A DNA stretch of 64,000 nt from assembly GCF_000005505.3 (NCBI RefSeq), contig NC_016132.3, positions 11,832,501 through 11,896,500 of the forward strand, given 5' to 3'. This DNA is from Brachypodium distachyon (taxonomy: Eukaryota > Streptophyta > Magnoliopsida > Poales > Poaceae). A program made the position numbers and the translations under genes. Below, in pieces: positions 36,085-48,230 of the stretch. Below the pieces are notes generated by a model. It searched no databases. It saw nothing but the letters and a program-made list of their open reading frames with translations, and was not told where the DNA came from. The first letter of the stretch is position 1, and the number at the start of each line of letters is the position of its first letter.

Positions 36085-38166
36085 ATGTCGGTCCCGGAGG
36101 CGGGGCAATCGTCCGGGAGGGACGAGCGGGAGAGGGAGGACTACGAGAAGCAGCAGTCCAGGGTGCTCATGGCGCTGATGCAGGGCTTCTGCGCCGCGCG
36201 GTACCGCAAGGCCGACAACACCCCCTGCCTCGTCGACCAGGTATGGCTTGCCGGCTCCCCTGCCTGACACCATCCTTTTCCTTTGCCCGAACAAAAGCCT
36301 GCCGTTTCTTCTCGGTTTTTTCTTAGTGATGTATTGCCGTCATATCCGATGGTTGATGCATGGTTGGGGAGTCGTGATGCGTATTCGGTAGGATCTGTTG
36401 CTTGAGCTGTTGTTGCTTTCGCCTTTAGACCTGTTAATTTTTGGGAATGTTATTGGCCGTAGAAGAACGAGGGTCGTCTGCTGTTTAACATCAGCATTTG
36501 TGTAGCGCATACAGAACACGCTCTGTTTATTGAAAATAAGTTTAAGTTCATTCAAGTGATATGAGTCGCACGATAGCATAATTCAGATTGGCATGTGATT
36601 GTTATGAGTTAGGACAAACCGATCAGGTGGCAGTAGTACTTGCATTCTATAATATTTGTTTTATCAAAAAAAGTTGATGCACTCATGCTGTTGAATGGCC
36701 TTGATGCAACTTGTAGGGGCTGTACCTGGGCTCTGTTGGGGCAGCACTGAACAAGGAGGCTCTCAAGAGTTTGAACATCACCCATATCTTGATTGTTGCC
36801 AGATCTCTGAATCCCGCCTTTTCAGAAGAATTTACATACAAGAAGATTGAGGGTACCATATCCTCAGCTTTTTCCCCTAATAAGTACTTGTGATTACCAG
36901 TATAATCTTTTTACAGCCTTTATCATACAGTTAAAAAAACGTGGGAATTTCCAATGGGCTTGCTGTAGAAATGTTAGCCAATTTTGTTGCTTCTTGGCTG
37001 TCATGGAAATGGTTGTGTATCAATTTTGAGCATTGATATATTTGGAAAAATAAATTTTAAATATGGAATGTTTAAATTTTGACTCTATGTTGGTGGTTCG
37101 TTCCTTTTATTGAACGTGTCTACGTCACCATTTCTCTGTTGGTATACAAGTTTTCCTGCAAAACTAAAGGTGCTTATTGATGCAGTGCTTGACAGCCCAG
37201 ACACTGATTTAGTAAAGCATTTCGGTGAATGCTTTAATTTCATAGATGAAGGAATCAGCACAGGTGGCAACGTGTTGGTTCATTGTTTTGCTGGGCGGTC
37301 ACGGAGGTAATTTTTCCTACGAGTTGTCTGGTGTTAACCAATTTGGAATGCATAATATTGTTTTAATATGAGCATAGAAATTGATTTTGTTTGTTCATCT
37401 ACTAAAGTGGAAGGCTATAACTTTAGCAGAACAAATACAAATGAGCAACATTGTGATATGGTATGATACGAGCATGATGATCTTTCTCTTGCCAAGATGG
37501 CAAAACAAACTATGATTATATTTTTTATTTGAATTAGAGGTAAATACACATATGTGAATGTAAAGTGCCACATTCAGTTAGCAATCAACCGTCACGAGTA
37601 GAATAATCAGCATGTTGTTAATCCTGTTGAAAGATCAATCAGCACATGATCTAGTCAATCAGTCGTTTCCTGATTAGTCATCTTTTTTTCCCCTCTTCAA
37701 TCAGAAACAGCTTATTTCTACTAGTCATTACAATACATTAATCTAATAATATTGTGTGCTGCTATTTAAGTTTGTAATGCTAGTTCACATTTTAGAAAAA
37801 AATACATATATCTTAATCTGTTCATTTTTCATGTACAATATTTTTAATTATATAAACAATATGTGTGGCATATTATCAAAATGTATTTGTTCTAAGGTGA
37901 TCTTTGTCTTAATATCCAGTGTGACAGTTGTTCTTGCATATCTCATGAAGAAGCATCAGGTGAGCCTGGAAAGTGCCCTGTCACTAGTTAGAAGCAAACG
38001 GCCTCAAGCGTCACCTAATGAAGGCTTTATGGCCCAGCTGGTGAACTTCGAGAAGTCTCTGCAAGGTAAAGTTCAGATAGCTCTTGTTTAACTATGACAT
38101 TTTATCTTTTTTGTCTCAGAGCCTCGGAGGAAGGTATATATGTGCCCTTGCTTCATGAGAATTTAG
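36085..38166 (+). CDS. DSPTP1: Dual-specificity protein phosphatase, DsPTP1 type (five coding exons, about 201 aa)
   Basis: Cys-based phosphatase that removes phosphate from Tyr and Ser/Thr. Plant relatives act on MAP kinases. Exons are 36085-36240, 36717-36852, 37186-37306, 37920-38065 and probably 38120-38166. The first four are solid by GT-AG borders, phase and homology. Key elements: GLYLGSVGAALNKEALKSL (about 53-71), ITHILIVARS, the candidate general-acid region VLDSPDTDL (about 98-106), and the active-site signature HCFAGRSRS with nucleophile Cys131 and Arg137. AYLMKKH and SKRPQASPNEGF follow. The signature is split by intron 3, between AG and T of the last Ser codon. The fifth exon, giving the tail EPRRKVYMCPCFMRI, is the weak part. 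Alternatively exon 4 reads through its donor to a stop at 38089-38091. Confidence 0.85.
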
Positions 38167-39096
38167 TATAGGTTACTAGGTTGTCCGACCAGTATCAGCT
38201 CGGTCTGTTCCTTCATACCTTTCCTGCTTCGTTCTGTTCATTTCAGTTGGAAACTGTACTATGGATCCCAACCTTGGTATTTGACTACCAATTTGTGATA
38301 AAATAATCGTTGGAATGACGTTGGAAGATGGAACAGCAGACTTGAACTTTCAACAATAGCACATCAGTAAGCGCAATGCGATGATCTTCATCTAATCGTG
38401 TAGGTGCAACACACAAATTCTGCACCTACACGGTATATTCAATTCATTAGGCTTGTTTGGACAGGAAGAGATTAGAGCACATCCCTTTGGATTACTAAGT
38501 TCTTGGCAATCTGAAATGACTAGGCCTATCCCCCATCATCCAGACTAAGCCCTTTATGGGTTTTCTAAATGATCTTTCCTTGTATGACTGCTTATAGTCA
38601 AGCCACTTTTTTCTCAGGAAAGATGCCAATGTACTCATGGAATTTCTGCTCTTCTGTTAGTAGTTTTCAATATGCAGTTGCTGTTTTGTTACTGGTTCCA
38701 TGACTAGTTTATGTAGATCATCCTGGTGGGAGACTTTTGTTGATAAAACTTCTGGTACTTTGACTCATGTTTTCATCTTTTTGATTCCTCGTAGTAATCA
38801 GTAAACACATACAGTAAATAAGAAGTAAAAAAAAAATAAAGAGACCAGGGGGAAGACATCCCCTTGACTTTTTAATTATGTGGGCGAGTCCTCGAATCTG
38901 GGTGGCTGGGTTCACAACCATGTGCACCATTGCATTTGCACCCCAAGAGACTTCTCAATCAGTAAATAAGAAGTTACATGTATGTTGTCAAGTTTCCATG
39001 GCACGCCATTGAAACATTGCTGTACATCTTAGAGCTTCTGTGCAGAACTGCTTCCAGGGCATCGTGTCCATATATACACAAAAGTAAATAAAGAGC
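38167..39096. other. 3' flank of the phosphatase gene
   Basis: Likely includes the phosphatase 3' UTR. No gene or paired repeat ends were detected. Confidence 0.4.
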
Positions 39097-39961
39097 AAAA
39101 TGTGTTGGATCCTAATTCTATTTTAAAGGCGACAACTTGGTCCAAAATCTTTCAAAATGCACATCCGAGTCCAATTCTATGTTTAATGGTTCATCAGGGG
39201 TCCTAAACTCGTTTCGTCTAGTCTGACCGGTTGGCGTGGGACATACTCTGCCACGTCGACGTGATTGCACTTGGCGGGAGTTATCCCGCCAATTGCGGTT
39301 GCAACATTTTGCAAAAAAACCCCCCCCATATAAACGGGTTTCTTCTCACCCCTTGCCCGTGCTCTCTCTACTCAACTTCCCTGGTTCTTCTCAACCCTAA
39401 CTGGCGCCATGAGTGGATCCGCCAGCTCATTGACAATGAAGCATGGTAAGAAGACTAGCTCAACAACGACAGCGCCACCAGCAGCGCTTCCTCCGGCAGT
39501 GTAGATCCCACTGGGGTATTGCCTCTGGTGAGGTGCTCAGCAGCGGCGCCGTCAACATTTTGCCACACCAGGGCCATCTAGATGGACACCCCCCTCCCCC
39601 ACGCAATGATTAGTCGCTGTCCATCGTTCACCGCCCAGCTCTCTCGCCGGAGTGCCGTTCATCGCCCTTGCAGGCCCCTCAGCGTCACCAGTACAATGGA
39701 GAACGGAGAGAGGGATGTCGAATGAGAAAGACCATATCAGGGAGGTTAGTGCAAAAATTCCCTTCAGCAAATTATCCCCCATGTGCAACCCACCAATGTG
39801 GAAAATGTCAACATGCCACGCAAGTCAGTCCGACGAGCTTGAACGAGTTTAGAACCTCTGATGAACTATTAAACATAGAATTGGGACTCAGATGTGCATT
39901 TAAAAAGATTTGGGACTAAGTTGGCACTTTTAAAATAGAATTAGGACCTCCAATGCATTTT
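39097..39961. mobile_element. Long-TIR element, 865 bp, probably Mutator-like and non-autonomous
   Basis: The first ~150 bp (AAAATGTGTTGGATCCTAAT..., then TTTAATGGTTCATCAGGGGT) match the reverse complement of the last ~150 bp (AAAATGCATTGGAGGTCCTA..., TTTAATAGTTCATCAGAGGT) with scattered differences. The shorter segment between the arms is GC-richer and has no transposase. Long TIRs without coding fit a MULE. I could not confirm the 9-bp target duplication. Confidence 0.7.
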
Positions 39962-40330
39962 ACTACCCGACCACTACTTTGCCCAAAGTTTCGTACAAAT
40001 TCTAATGAAAAAAAATTTGGCGGCACAAGATAACCTCATTAGAAGTTTATGCGCATCTGGACTCTTATATTTCGCTGTAGGTATCTTAATAACTTCATAT
40101 AAATAACCTGGTTAATGAGACGGGGCGGTACCAATTAATCACCTAGCAAAAATCAAGGCTCTCAATTTGAGTAATCTTTACTCCTATAAATATGTCAATC
40201 TTGATGGTGGTCCATTCATGTCCTCCTCTCATCCCAATGTGAACCTTCACATTTGTGGCAAAGTGTTGTGACGATGTTCCTGCTTGCCAGCGATGTTGGG
40301 TTAAAATTACCCACAAGTGCCACTAATATA

Positions 40331-40421
40331 CTTCCTCCGATCCATAATAAGTCTCAGATTTAGTATAAAGTTAGTACAAAGTTGTACTAATTCTGAGACA
40401 CTTATTATGGATCAGAGGGAG
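40331..40421. mobile_element. Stowaway-type MITE (91 bp)
   Basis: Inverted ends CTTCCTCCGATCCATAATAA and TTATTATGGATCAGAGGGAG with TA on both sides. The centre is the palindromic AGTACAAAGTTGTACT. This is a different subfamily from the 113-bp copies. Confidence 0.88.
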
Positions 40422-40423
40422 TA

Positions 40424-43400
40424 TAATGCAGTGAAGGTTTGACATAGGCTATGCTTGGTAGCAACTCATGGGTATCGAGCTAGTTCTTGATTTACTTTTA
40501 TGTACATAACACGTGGTTACGACATGAACATCTGCATATATGTTGGGAAAGTATAGCTTTATGTGTGAGACATGTGCATGCAGAACTATTTGATTTTGTA
40601 AGGCTTAGTTTCTGGTTTCTAAACCGTGTCGCACTGAACTTATTTTATAATTTGCTGCAGAAAAAATAGGCATGAATGCAGGAAAAAGTTGGTAGGCCAA
40701 ACAATTAAATAATAAAAAGTGGGTGAGATAAACGGAAAATCCACCGCAACATCAAAGGAGCCTTAGTCAGTCCTAACATTCTAATAAAAATAGTTAACCA
40801 ACTAGTCATACAACCCTAAAATTTAAGTTGACTGGAGTGCGCAAATAAGGCAGAACTGTGCCATGTGCCTCAAGGTGTTGAAGGCAAAATGGGCTTTTAC
40901 CCTTTGCCCCACAAATCCATTCAATTCAACTTCAACCATGCACACTGATTCCCATCATGACTCACCATAGACACAGCCAAATGCTCAGCCAATCCCCTTG
41001 AGCTCAGTTGCCTGCCCGCGTGGATTTGGAGCTTCTGGATGGCGATCCAAGCTCAGTTGTTCTCCCATGTCTAGCTGCCTTGTGTTTCTGGTGGGCATGG
41101 CCTGTTGCTGGCTCGATCTATTTCTATCTGTATACGTGAGAATAGTTGTCCTGCTGTGCTTGAGTTCTTCTGAAATTCATTGCCGTTTGATTAAGGTGAA
41201 GAAGAATGGTATCTCAAGATTTTTTACTTGGAGAAGAGACACAGGAATCCTGATTAATCTTGTGCCTTGGCAAAGCAAGAGCAGGTCTTGTTTTCTCTGT
41301 AGCCTATCAGATGGATAGGCTGGTTCAGGAGCATGCCCTTTAGCTGGCTAGAGGAGATTGGAGGGCTGAGGCAAAAGCTAAAGGCAAGGTTTGCTCTTAA
41401 CACATTAAGGCAGAGAACAGGGCTCCAAACAAGCTGCACATATGGGATGACCAAGATTTTTTTGGGTTGCGATACCAAACTTTGGGACAGTAGGAAGTGT
41501 TTTAGTACTAATTTTCCTTTATAATGTGGAGATGTCTAGCTCGTCAGAAAATATGCTATTTTGCTTGTGAACACAACATTTTAATAGCAAAGTAGCATGC
41601 TGAAAATCGTTCTGGAACTTTGTTAAGTTTGCTAATGCTATATTTCTCCTTTTCCGTCCACATCTCAAGTCTTATTCTGTAACTCTCAGTCTTCATCACT
41701 GTCTGTTCAATTTCTCTGATGCTCAATTAAACAACTTTCTCTTAACCTACATGGTTTTAAGTATAAGGTGTCATTTGACCCATTTTCATTTTCACCGTTT
41801 TCTTGGTTTATCACCAGTGGAAGTAATTTCACATGCCAAATTTCTGTTGTTGTGCAGTGGGGCAGGGACGAAGAATTATGCAATCCAACTAACAGTAGGT
41901 GTAAATGTCGAGAACAGTGACTCAGTGAGCACCCTGTCACCCTGTCAATAGCTTCCTGACTGCAAGTTTATCCCCCAAGAAATCAAGCAAGGCCATGGCA
42001 ACCGTTTATGAAATCAGGTCATCCTATTATACTCAGTTCCCTACTTGGTGCTGTGGTAATATGTAGTACACAGAATCATCTCTACTGGAATGCAGAGCAT
42101 ACACCAGTGTCCCTGTAATGGCTTTGCCCGCTTATTTAGCGCCTGCTGGAATCACGGGAATTCTCCCGATTTACTGACCAAATGATCTGTTCATGTGAAA
42201 TTCATGGTCCTGAACGTGTCCTACTTTAGGCAGTATGGTTTTGATGCTTGAAAACTCTCCAGCATCATTAGCAGCATGCTGAAATGAAAGATATGTATGT
42301 GTGATGCTTTGAATAAAAGCGGTATCCTGGTTGTTAGAAGACACAGTAGTTGCACGTGTCATCTGTTACTGCTGTGATGGCAGGCAAAGCAGAGTTGCCC
42401 GCAGTGTAGTAGGGATACCAAGTTATGTGGGTTCTGCTGTTAGAACTTGGAAGCCAGCTCCGTAGACATTCTTTTTACGAGTTCTGCCATTGGGATTTAT
42501 CATCTGAGCATGTACAATGGAAAAACATGAGAACTCTTATGTCCTGGAGTACTTTGTTTTACTACTTCTGAAAAACTTCAAAGAAGAAAGCTAAATTAGC
42601 TTCTAAAAACGTTGACAGATTTTATAAAGACGAGGCAAATTAGAATGACAACAAAATACGGAGTATGATGCTTCTATGAAAGATCAAACCTCTTTGAATA
42701 AGTCTTGAAATAGAAAACTGGACTACACTCGGATTGTGAGATCAAGAATTACAGTGAAAGTTTGGGGATAAATTGAGGACTCATCAAGACAAGCTATTCT
42801 ACTCTGAACCAAGACACTAGATTTGGCTTTTCTTACTTTCTATTAACACAAACATCGCCTTATATAGCCTGCAACTTGTCAGAACTACAAATAGTTGAAC
42901 TCCGTAAATTGCGCATCAACATTCTGCAAACAGGGCTCGTCATTGTCAAAGTTAAATAATAATACCTTGCGCCGAAAACAACTCTTAAAATCGCCATTTG
43001 CGCTTACATTAGTAAACTCAATACTTAATCAAAATTTGCCGCAAACAGAGACATTACAGACATCCACTTCCATCCAGGTGCAACCACAGTTTCACTACCA
43101 CCCTAAACGAACAACAAGTCAGGTTCCAGCATTCTAGCTGCAACAGAAAAATAGTTTCTTCCGGCTTCAGCTAGCTTGTATTCAACTCCAGCCTAACCAA
43201 AATCAGCCTAAAGACGAGATTCACTTACACCCACCATATCTGAACGGATCGACTCGGCGCTGTTGAACCTTAACCCTTTCTTGCTATCGTTGGCGTAAGC
43301 CATATATCGTGTTCGCCATCCTTGAGACATATTTAGAGTTTATCCGGTTCAGACTACAATATGCCTCCCTTATGTTTCCTTAAGGTGTGAATGGAAGATG

Positions 43401-43549
43401 TATATATATTCTGAATGCTCAGCGATCTTGTCCTTGGGTCCTTTTTGAGCGGGTTCAACATGACAAAATAGAAGTCTAATCCAGTAATTGCAACGGATGG
43501 GTTAGTTGACCAATATTTTTGAACACCTTGTAAGAGCAATAGAACTTAG
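40424..43549. other. Gene-free stretch
   Basis: Three kilobases with scattered open frames up to 106 codons (40998-41318) and no domain, splice logic or paired repeat. It may hold decayed retroelement sequence continuing from the integrase fossil on its right. Confidence 0.35.
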
Positions 43550-44090
43550 ATCTAGGGCTCTAAGTTTCAGAGAGCCTCTTGGCCCAAATTCATGTTAGCA
43601 TATGAATATATGATTGCATTTTTTATGTAAACTAAATCACCAATCATGAACTCTGCTTCATTACGTGATGGCTCTGAAAAGGTTGCGTTTCAGCTCTTTA
43701 ACAATTATGCTCTTTTCTGCGATGACTGGCTCACGCATGCAGTTTGACCGTATGTTAATTATCTGTTTACGGGTGGTAAGACACTAAGCTGTATGAACAA
43801 CAGGGAGACATTGAGTGCCTTGAATATTTTTTGGTTGAACTTGCTTCTAGATATCTTATCCGGGTCTGAAATGATTACTGTATAGAAGAAAACATGTTGT
43901 CAACGAACAATTGCACCGCTAGTTGATTTGTACAAGGACGTGACATGTCAACAAAAACAGTATGTTGGCGAGTCTGTCCACAAACAACCAAAACAACCTT
44001 TTTGCCTATAGGGTTGGGAAGTGCTTCAATGAAACCCACATTAATATTATACCGAGCCATATAAGGCATCACAATGTGTGAAATCATAGG
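43550..44090 (-). pseudogene. Ty3/gypsy integrase fossil
   Basis: Reading leftward, 44040-43878 gives VGFIEALPNPIGKKVVLVV and CTNQLAVQLFVDNMF, the integrase core of Ty3/gypsy elements. The next segment (43870-43740), in another frame, reads SDPDKISRSKFNQKIFKALN and SLLFIQLSVLPP, followed by a QTDGQTERVN-like stretch decayed to LTYGQTACVSQ. A last piece contains EFMIGDLVYIK. Stops and frameshifts occur throughout. No LTRs were identified. Confidence 0.7.
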
Positions 44091-45359
44091 TGATGTGTAA
44101 CATTGGTAAGTGTTTTAGATGAAACATTGATGTGAATACTTTAGATAATATGGATACTTATGTGATGACATGTATCTTGTTTGGACTTAGTGCTTTGCTA
44201 GTGGTGGGTTGATCCATTAGTTTCTTATGTGAAAACATGGCGTGAGTTGTGTGGAACTTACTCTGAGTCAAGTCGTGGACTTGTGCTCGTACTGGTTATT
44301 TGTGTGTTCGATTTCAGCTGTTTCCGGAGCTAGAGGAACGTGTTCGATGACGGGATCGAGGGACGAAACTTGGGAGAAGCTGAGGTCGAGGATCAAGGTC
44401 ATGCCGGACGTTCGTGCGAAGGAACAATGGAAATGAACGCTGCGATGATCCGGGAGGGCACCGGTTTATCGTACGTTGTTTATACCGGAGATGTACGGTA
44501 TTGGAGATATTCGACACATGATGATCGAGTTTTGAAGACATCACAAGAAGAGTTGATGGCATGGAGTGGCATCGACGTGAAGACATGTAGGTCCAGCCGT
44601 GGCTGGATGAGAGCTGTTTAAAAATTAAACAATAGCGTCATCAAAATGACGTCTGATGGAAAAGTGGTCCACATGGAAGTTGTGCGCGTCGTCGAAACGA
44701 ACAACTTTGCTTTTGGAGTCATTTCAATCCGAGGTCTTATGCGGGCCCCACGGGCAGAATACCGACCGGGACAGAGGAGTTCGTGTTGGATTCAGACTCA
44801 GTTTAGGTCGCGAATTTTCCCTTATCAATAGAGGGCGTCTAGGCTAGGATTTTAGCAAGGACGTGAGGGAACTCAGTGATTTGGATTTAGATCAATCCTT
44901 GGAGAGTTCTTGGATGTATGGTTGCATCTTTTGTAATCGATCGACATCGTTGCAATAAAGAGATTCGTTGGCGGTGTCATCTCTGTTCTTCTCGGATCTT
45001 CGTGGATTCTTCGTGCCAGATTTTTCTAACACTTTGCTGCAGATTCATTACGAGTTCATAATACTTTGCTGCAGGTTTATCATGAGATCAAGGAAAGATC
45101 GCGATTACCTTTCTTATTATTTTTCGAAATTGGTTTTAGATTAATCCTCGTAACTTTCTGTCAGTTGTTACTGTTTTGATTATATCTTTTGATTCATACG
45201 TCCGATTGAGCTGATTCTTGTTGTGTTGGTTAGATAATTTCAATACCGTTCTTTTGCATACTCTACGTAATTTTTGGTCCAGCCGATCTAAAGTTACATT
45301 GGATTTACTATCACGAACAGATTACGGTTTCAGGGATTGAACTTTCGGGAAAAGTTTTA
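44091..45359. other. Non-coding stretch, possibly retroelement-derived
   Basis: Between the gypsy fossil and the LINE. The part 44300-45010 has a leader-like composition and a possible polyadenylation signal (CAATAAAGAG near 44954), compatible with an LTR or retrotransposon leader, but no duplicated copy is present in the window. Confidence 0.3.
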
Positions 45360-48230
45360 ATTTGTTTCCGCGCAATCATGCCCTCCGCCCTTTTGCCTAT
45401 CTCGATCTCACACAATGTGTTATAGGATTGCCAAACTCTTGGCCAACAGATTGCAGAATATTATCAGGTAGCTCATTCATAAAAATCAGTATGGGTTCAT
45501 CAGAACTAGGGCTATACAGGACTGCTTGGTCTGGGCTCATGAATATCTCTTTGCATGCCAAAGATCTAAAGAGGAAATTATCTTGCTCAAACTGGATTTT
45601 GAAAACGCATTTGATACGGTTGAACATGGTACCCTGCTCCATATATTACAGGCCATGGGCTTGGGCAAAAAATGATTCAACTGGATTCACATGATCCTCT
45701 CCACAGCCACATCTCAAGTGTTGCTTTTATGGTAGGGACAAATTAGTCCTGGCCCTTCTTTTGAGTCGATCCTAAGGACCAGATCCACCAATACTAGTGG
45801 GCAAGACGAGTAGCATTTCTCCGTTGGAGAGGCAAAATTGGAAGGTAAACTAATTCGGCAACTCCGGGGACAAAATCAAAACAACACCGGCCTACCAAAA
45901 TTGGTCCATTATTCGTTCTACTAGTTGTCTCTCATGCAGTCCCACGTATATACTCCAACTAACACATGACATCGTACACCAACTCATAATTACTCTCAAC
46001 CTACAGCAAATGAAACAACGCCTGAACAGCTATATGTACTGCCTCCTGCATGTTACATGTACCAATGTACACCGGTGGTGCCATGACGGATCACTCCGAT
46101 CCAAGGAGCCATTTGGCTGCACCTTGCGATGACTTTGATACGAGTGCGGCGGCAGTCGCAAGTTCGCGGCCAGGTGGCCGGTGCTAGAGCAAGACGAGCA
46201 TGGTGGCAGGGACGAACTGACAAGAGATGGCCGACAATAAGAAGAGCCTTCAGGCTACCTTGGCCTTGGGGTGTACAAGGACGAAATTACCTTTTAGACA
46301 GAAAAATCCTAATGACAAAATAATCTAAAATAGTCAACAAATCAACTGGATTTGGTACAATACTACTATCCTCAAGCGCGCGATAGTAAGGTGTACCCCA
46401 AAAACACTCTCCTGGAAAAGTCATTCGCTGCAAGTGTGGGCTTAGACAGGGGGATTCTCTCTTCCCTCTCCTCTTCGTCATCATGGCTGATGTTCTTCTG
46501 TCAAGTATCCCATCTCATGCCAATAATGACTTCCCCATCATTCAGTATGCTAACGATACACTAATCATTATGAAAGCTGATTTCACTCAACTGCAATATA
46601 TGAAAGATCTACTACTAAATTACACGGGACCACTAGACTGAAAGTTAAATTCCACAAGTCCAATATGATACCGCTGAACATGGGGCAAGCTTTTTCTCAT
46701 GTTCTCTCCGAATTTTCGTGCTGCAAATTGGATTCACTTCCATTCACCTACCTGGGCCTACCACTTGGAAGAGCACAGCCTGACCCAAGATTCAAGATTA
46801 CATGCCATTAATCAAAAGAATTGAAGGAAGACTCAGGACTCACATGTTTCTCTAGCATTGCTCTCCTATTGGGGTGGGGGGGTGGGGTGGGGGAGCTCCA
46901 ACCGGTTAATTTTGTCTCGTCTGCCTTGCCCTCGTTTTATATGAGAACCTTCCTCCTTCCAAAAGGGGTTATTGATCAGATTGATAAATATAGGAGCATT
47001 GTCTATGGAGAGGCCAGGATCTCACAAAAAAACACCCCCATTGGCTGCTTGGGAGATGGTATGCAGGCCCAAAACTAAAGGTGGACTAGGAGTGATTAAT
47101 ATTGGTCTGCAGAATAAGGCGCCGCTCATGAAAAATCTACATAAATTCTATAACAAGTTTGATATTCCCTGGGTTAATTGGGTTTGGGAGAAACACTACC
47201 CAACTGAGCTTCCACCTCACAAAACTGCAACTGCTTACTTTTGGTGGAATGATATTGTGAAACTCATGGACACTTTTAAGTCTCTCACTGTTTGCATGGC
47301 CAAAAAAGGTTCATCCATTCTTTTCTGGAAAGATAATTGGCAGGATACTCCACTTTTGAGCAGTGGCCACAACTGTCATCATTTGCCATCAACAAGGACA
47401 TTTCAGTTGCACAAATTGCCCAAACTGAGGATCTGGAGAGCCTGTTTGAGCTGCTTCTCTCTGTAATTGCACATGAGCAGTTTAATTAGATGATCAACCT
47501 TATCAACAATCTGCAGCTGACTAATGAAGCAGACCTAAGGTCCTACACTTGGAATAAAAATGGCTATCTCCCTGCCGAGGCCTACATGGCACAAATCTCA
47601 CACCTGGAGCTTCCACTTGATTTCTAATGGCTTTGGTCCTCCTGCCAACTGAAGCACACGATTTTCTTCTGGCTTTTGCTCATTAACAGGCTCAACACTA
47701 AGTCAATGCTCCACAAAAAAAAATTCACCCGCCTGCATATGATTGTGTTCTTTGTGATGGACACCACCATGATAGCAGAGATCATCTCTTCTTCCTCTGC
47801 CCATTTGCCATGGTATGCTGGCGATACATCTGCCCAAACTTTGCTCCCCTGCAAAATGTCCACCGAAATATTGCACAGCTTAAAAATGAACTCAAGGTGC
47901 CTTTCTTCATGGAAATTATCACTCTGGTCACATGGAGCATCTGGAAACCAGGAATGAGTTCATCTTCAGTCAAAAGGAGGCCAAATCTTTACAGATGCAG
48001 ACAGATCTTCAAGGAGGAGCTAAATCTAGTCTTCCACCATGCAAAGAGAAAGGACTACTCCAAATTTGCGGATTGGATCAAAGCTTTTAGATAGCTTCTT
48101 ATTTTTGGCATTTGGCCTCTTTTCTGTATTTTTTTTGTACAGTTACCATTTATTTTACTATATGTCTGTAGGCATTTTGCCTACAGTCTTTCGCCCTAAA
48201 AATTTTTGTTATAGGCGGATGTAATTTTTG
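45360..48230 (+). mobile_element. Degenerate L1-type LINE (reverse transcriptase plus zf-RVT region)
   Basis: Piecewise translation gives YRIAKLLANRLQ, HKNQYGFIRTRAIQDCLVWA and LLKLDFENAFDTVEHGTLLH (RT fingers and palm, 45410-45670). It then resumes with RQGDSLFPLLFV and IQYANDTLIIMKADF (46440-46580), where YADD has become YAND. Downstream are WEMVCRPKTKGGLGVINIGL (47050) and the zinc-binding zf-RVT region CQLKHTIFFWLL to HDSRDHLFFLCPFA (47640-47810). The C-terminal FKEELNLVFHHAKRKDYSKF ends in a stop at 48092-48094. A ~650-bp block at about 45735-46390 without RT homology interrupts the domain between SQVLL and NGVP-like coding, so something inserted there. Stops and frameshifts make it inactive. 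The 5' ORF1 part is missing. Confidence 0.85.
46871..46893 (+). repeat. G-rich run with G-quadruplex pattern
   Basis: The pattern is G4-T-G7-T-G4-T-G5 with single-base loops, inside the LINE coding relic. Confidence 0.85.

Noticed and set aside
40998..41318. 106-codon open frame in the gene-free block
   Set aside because: No domain, no splice or promoter evidence. Treated as chance.
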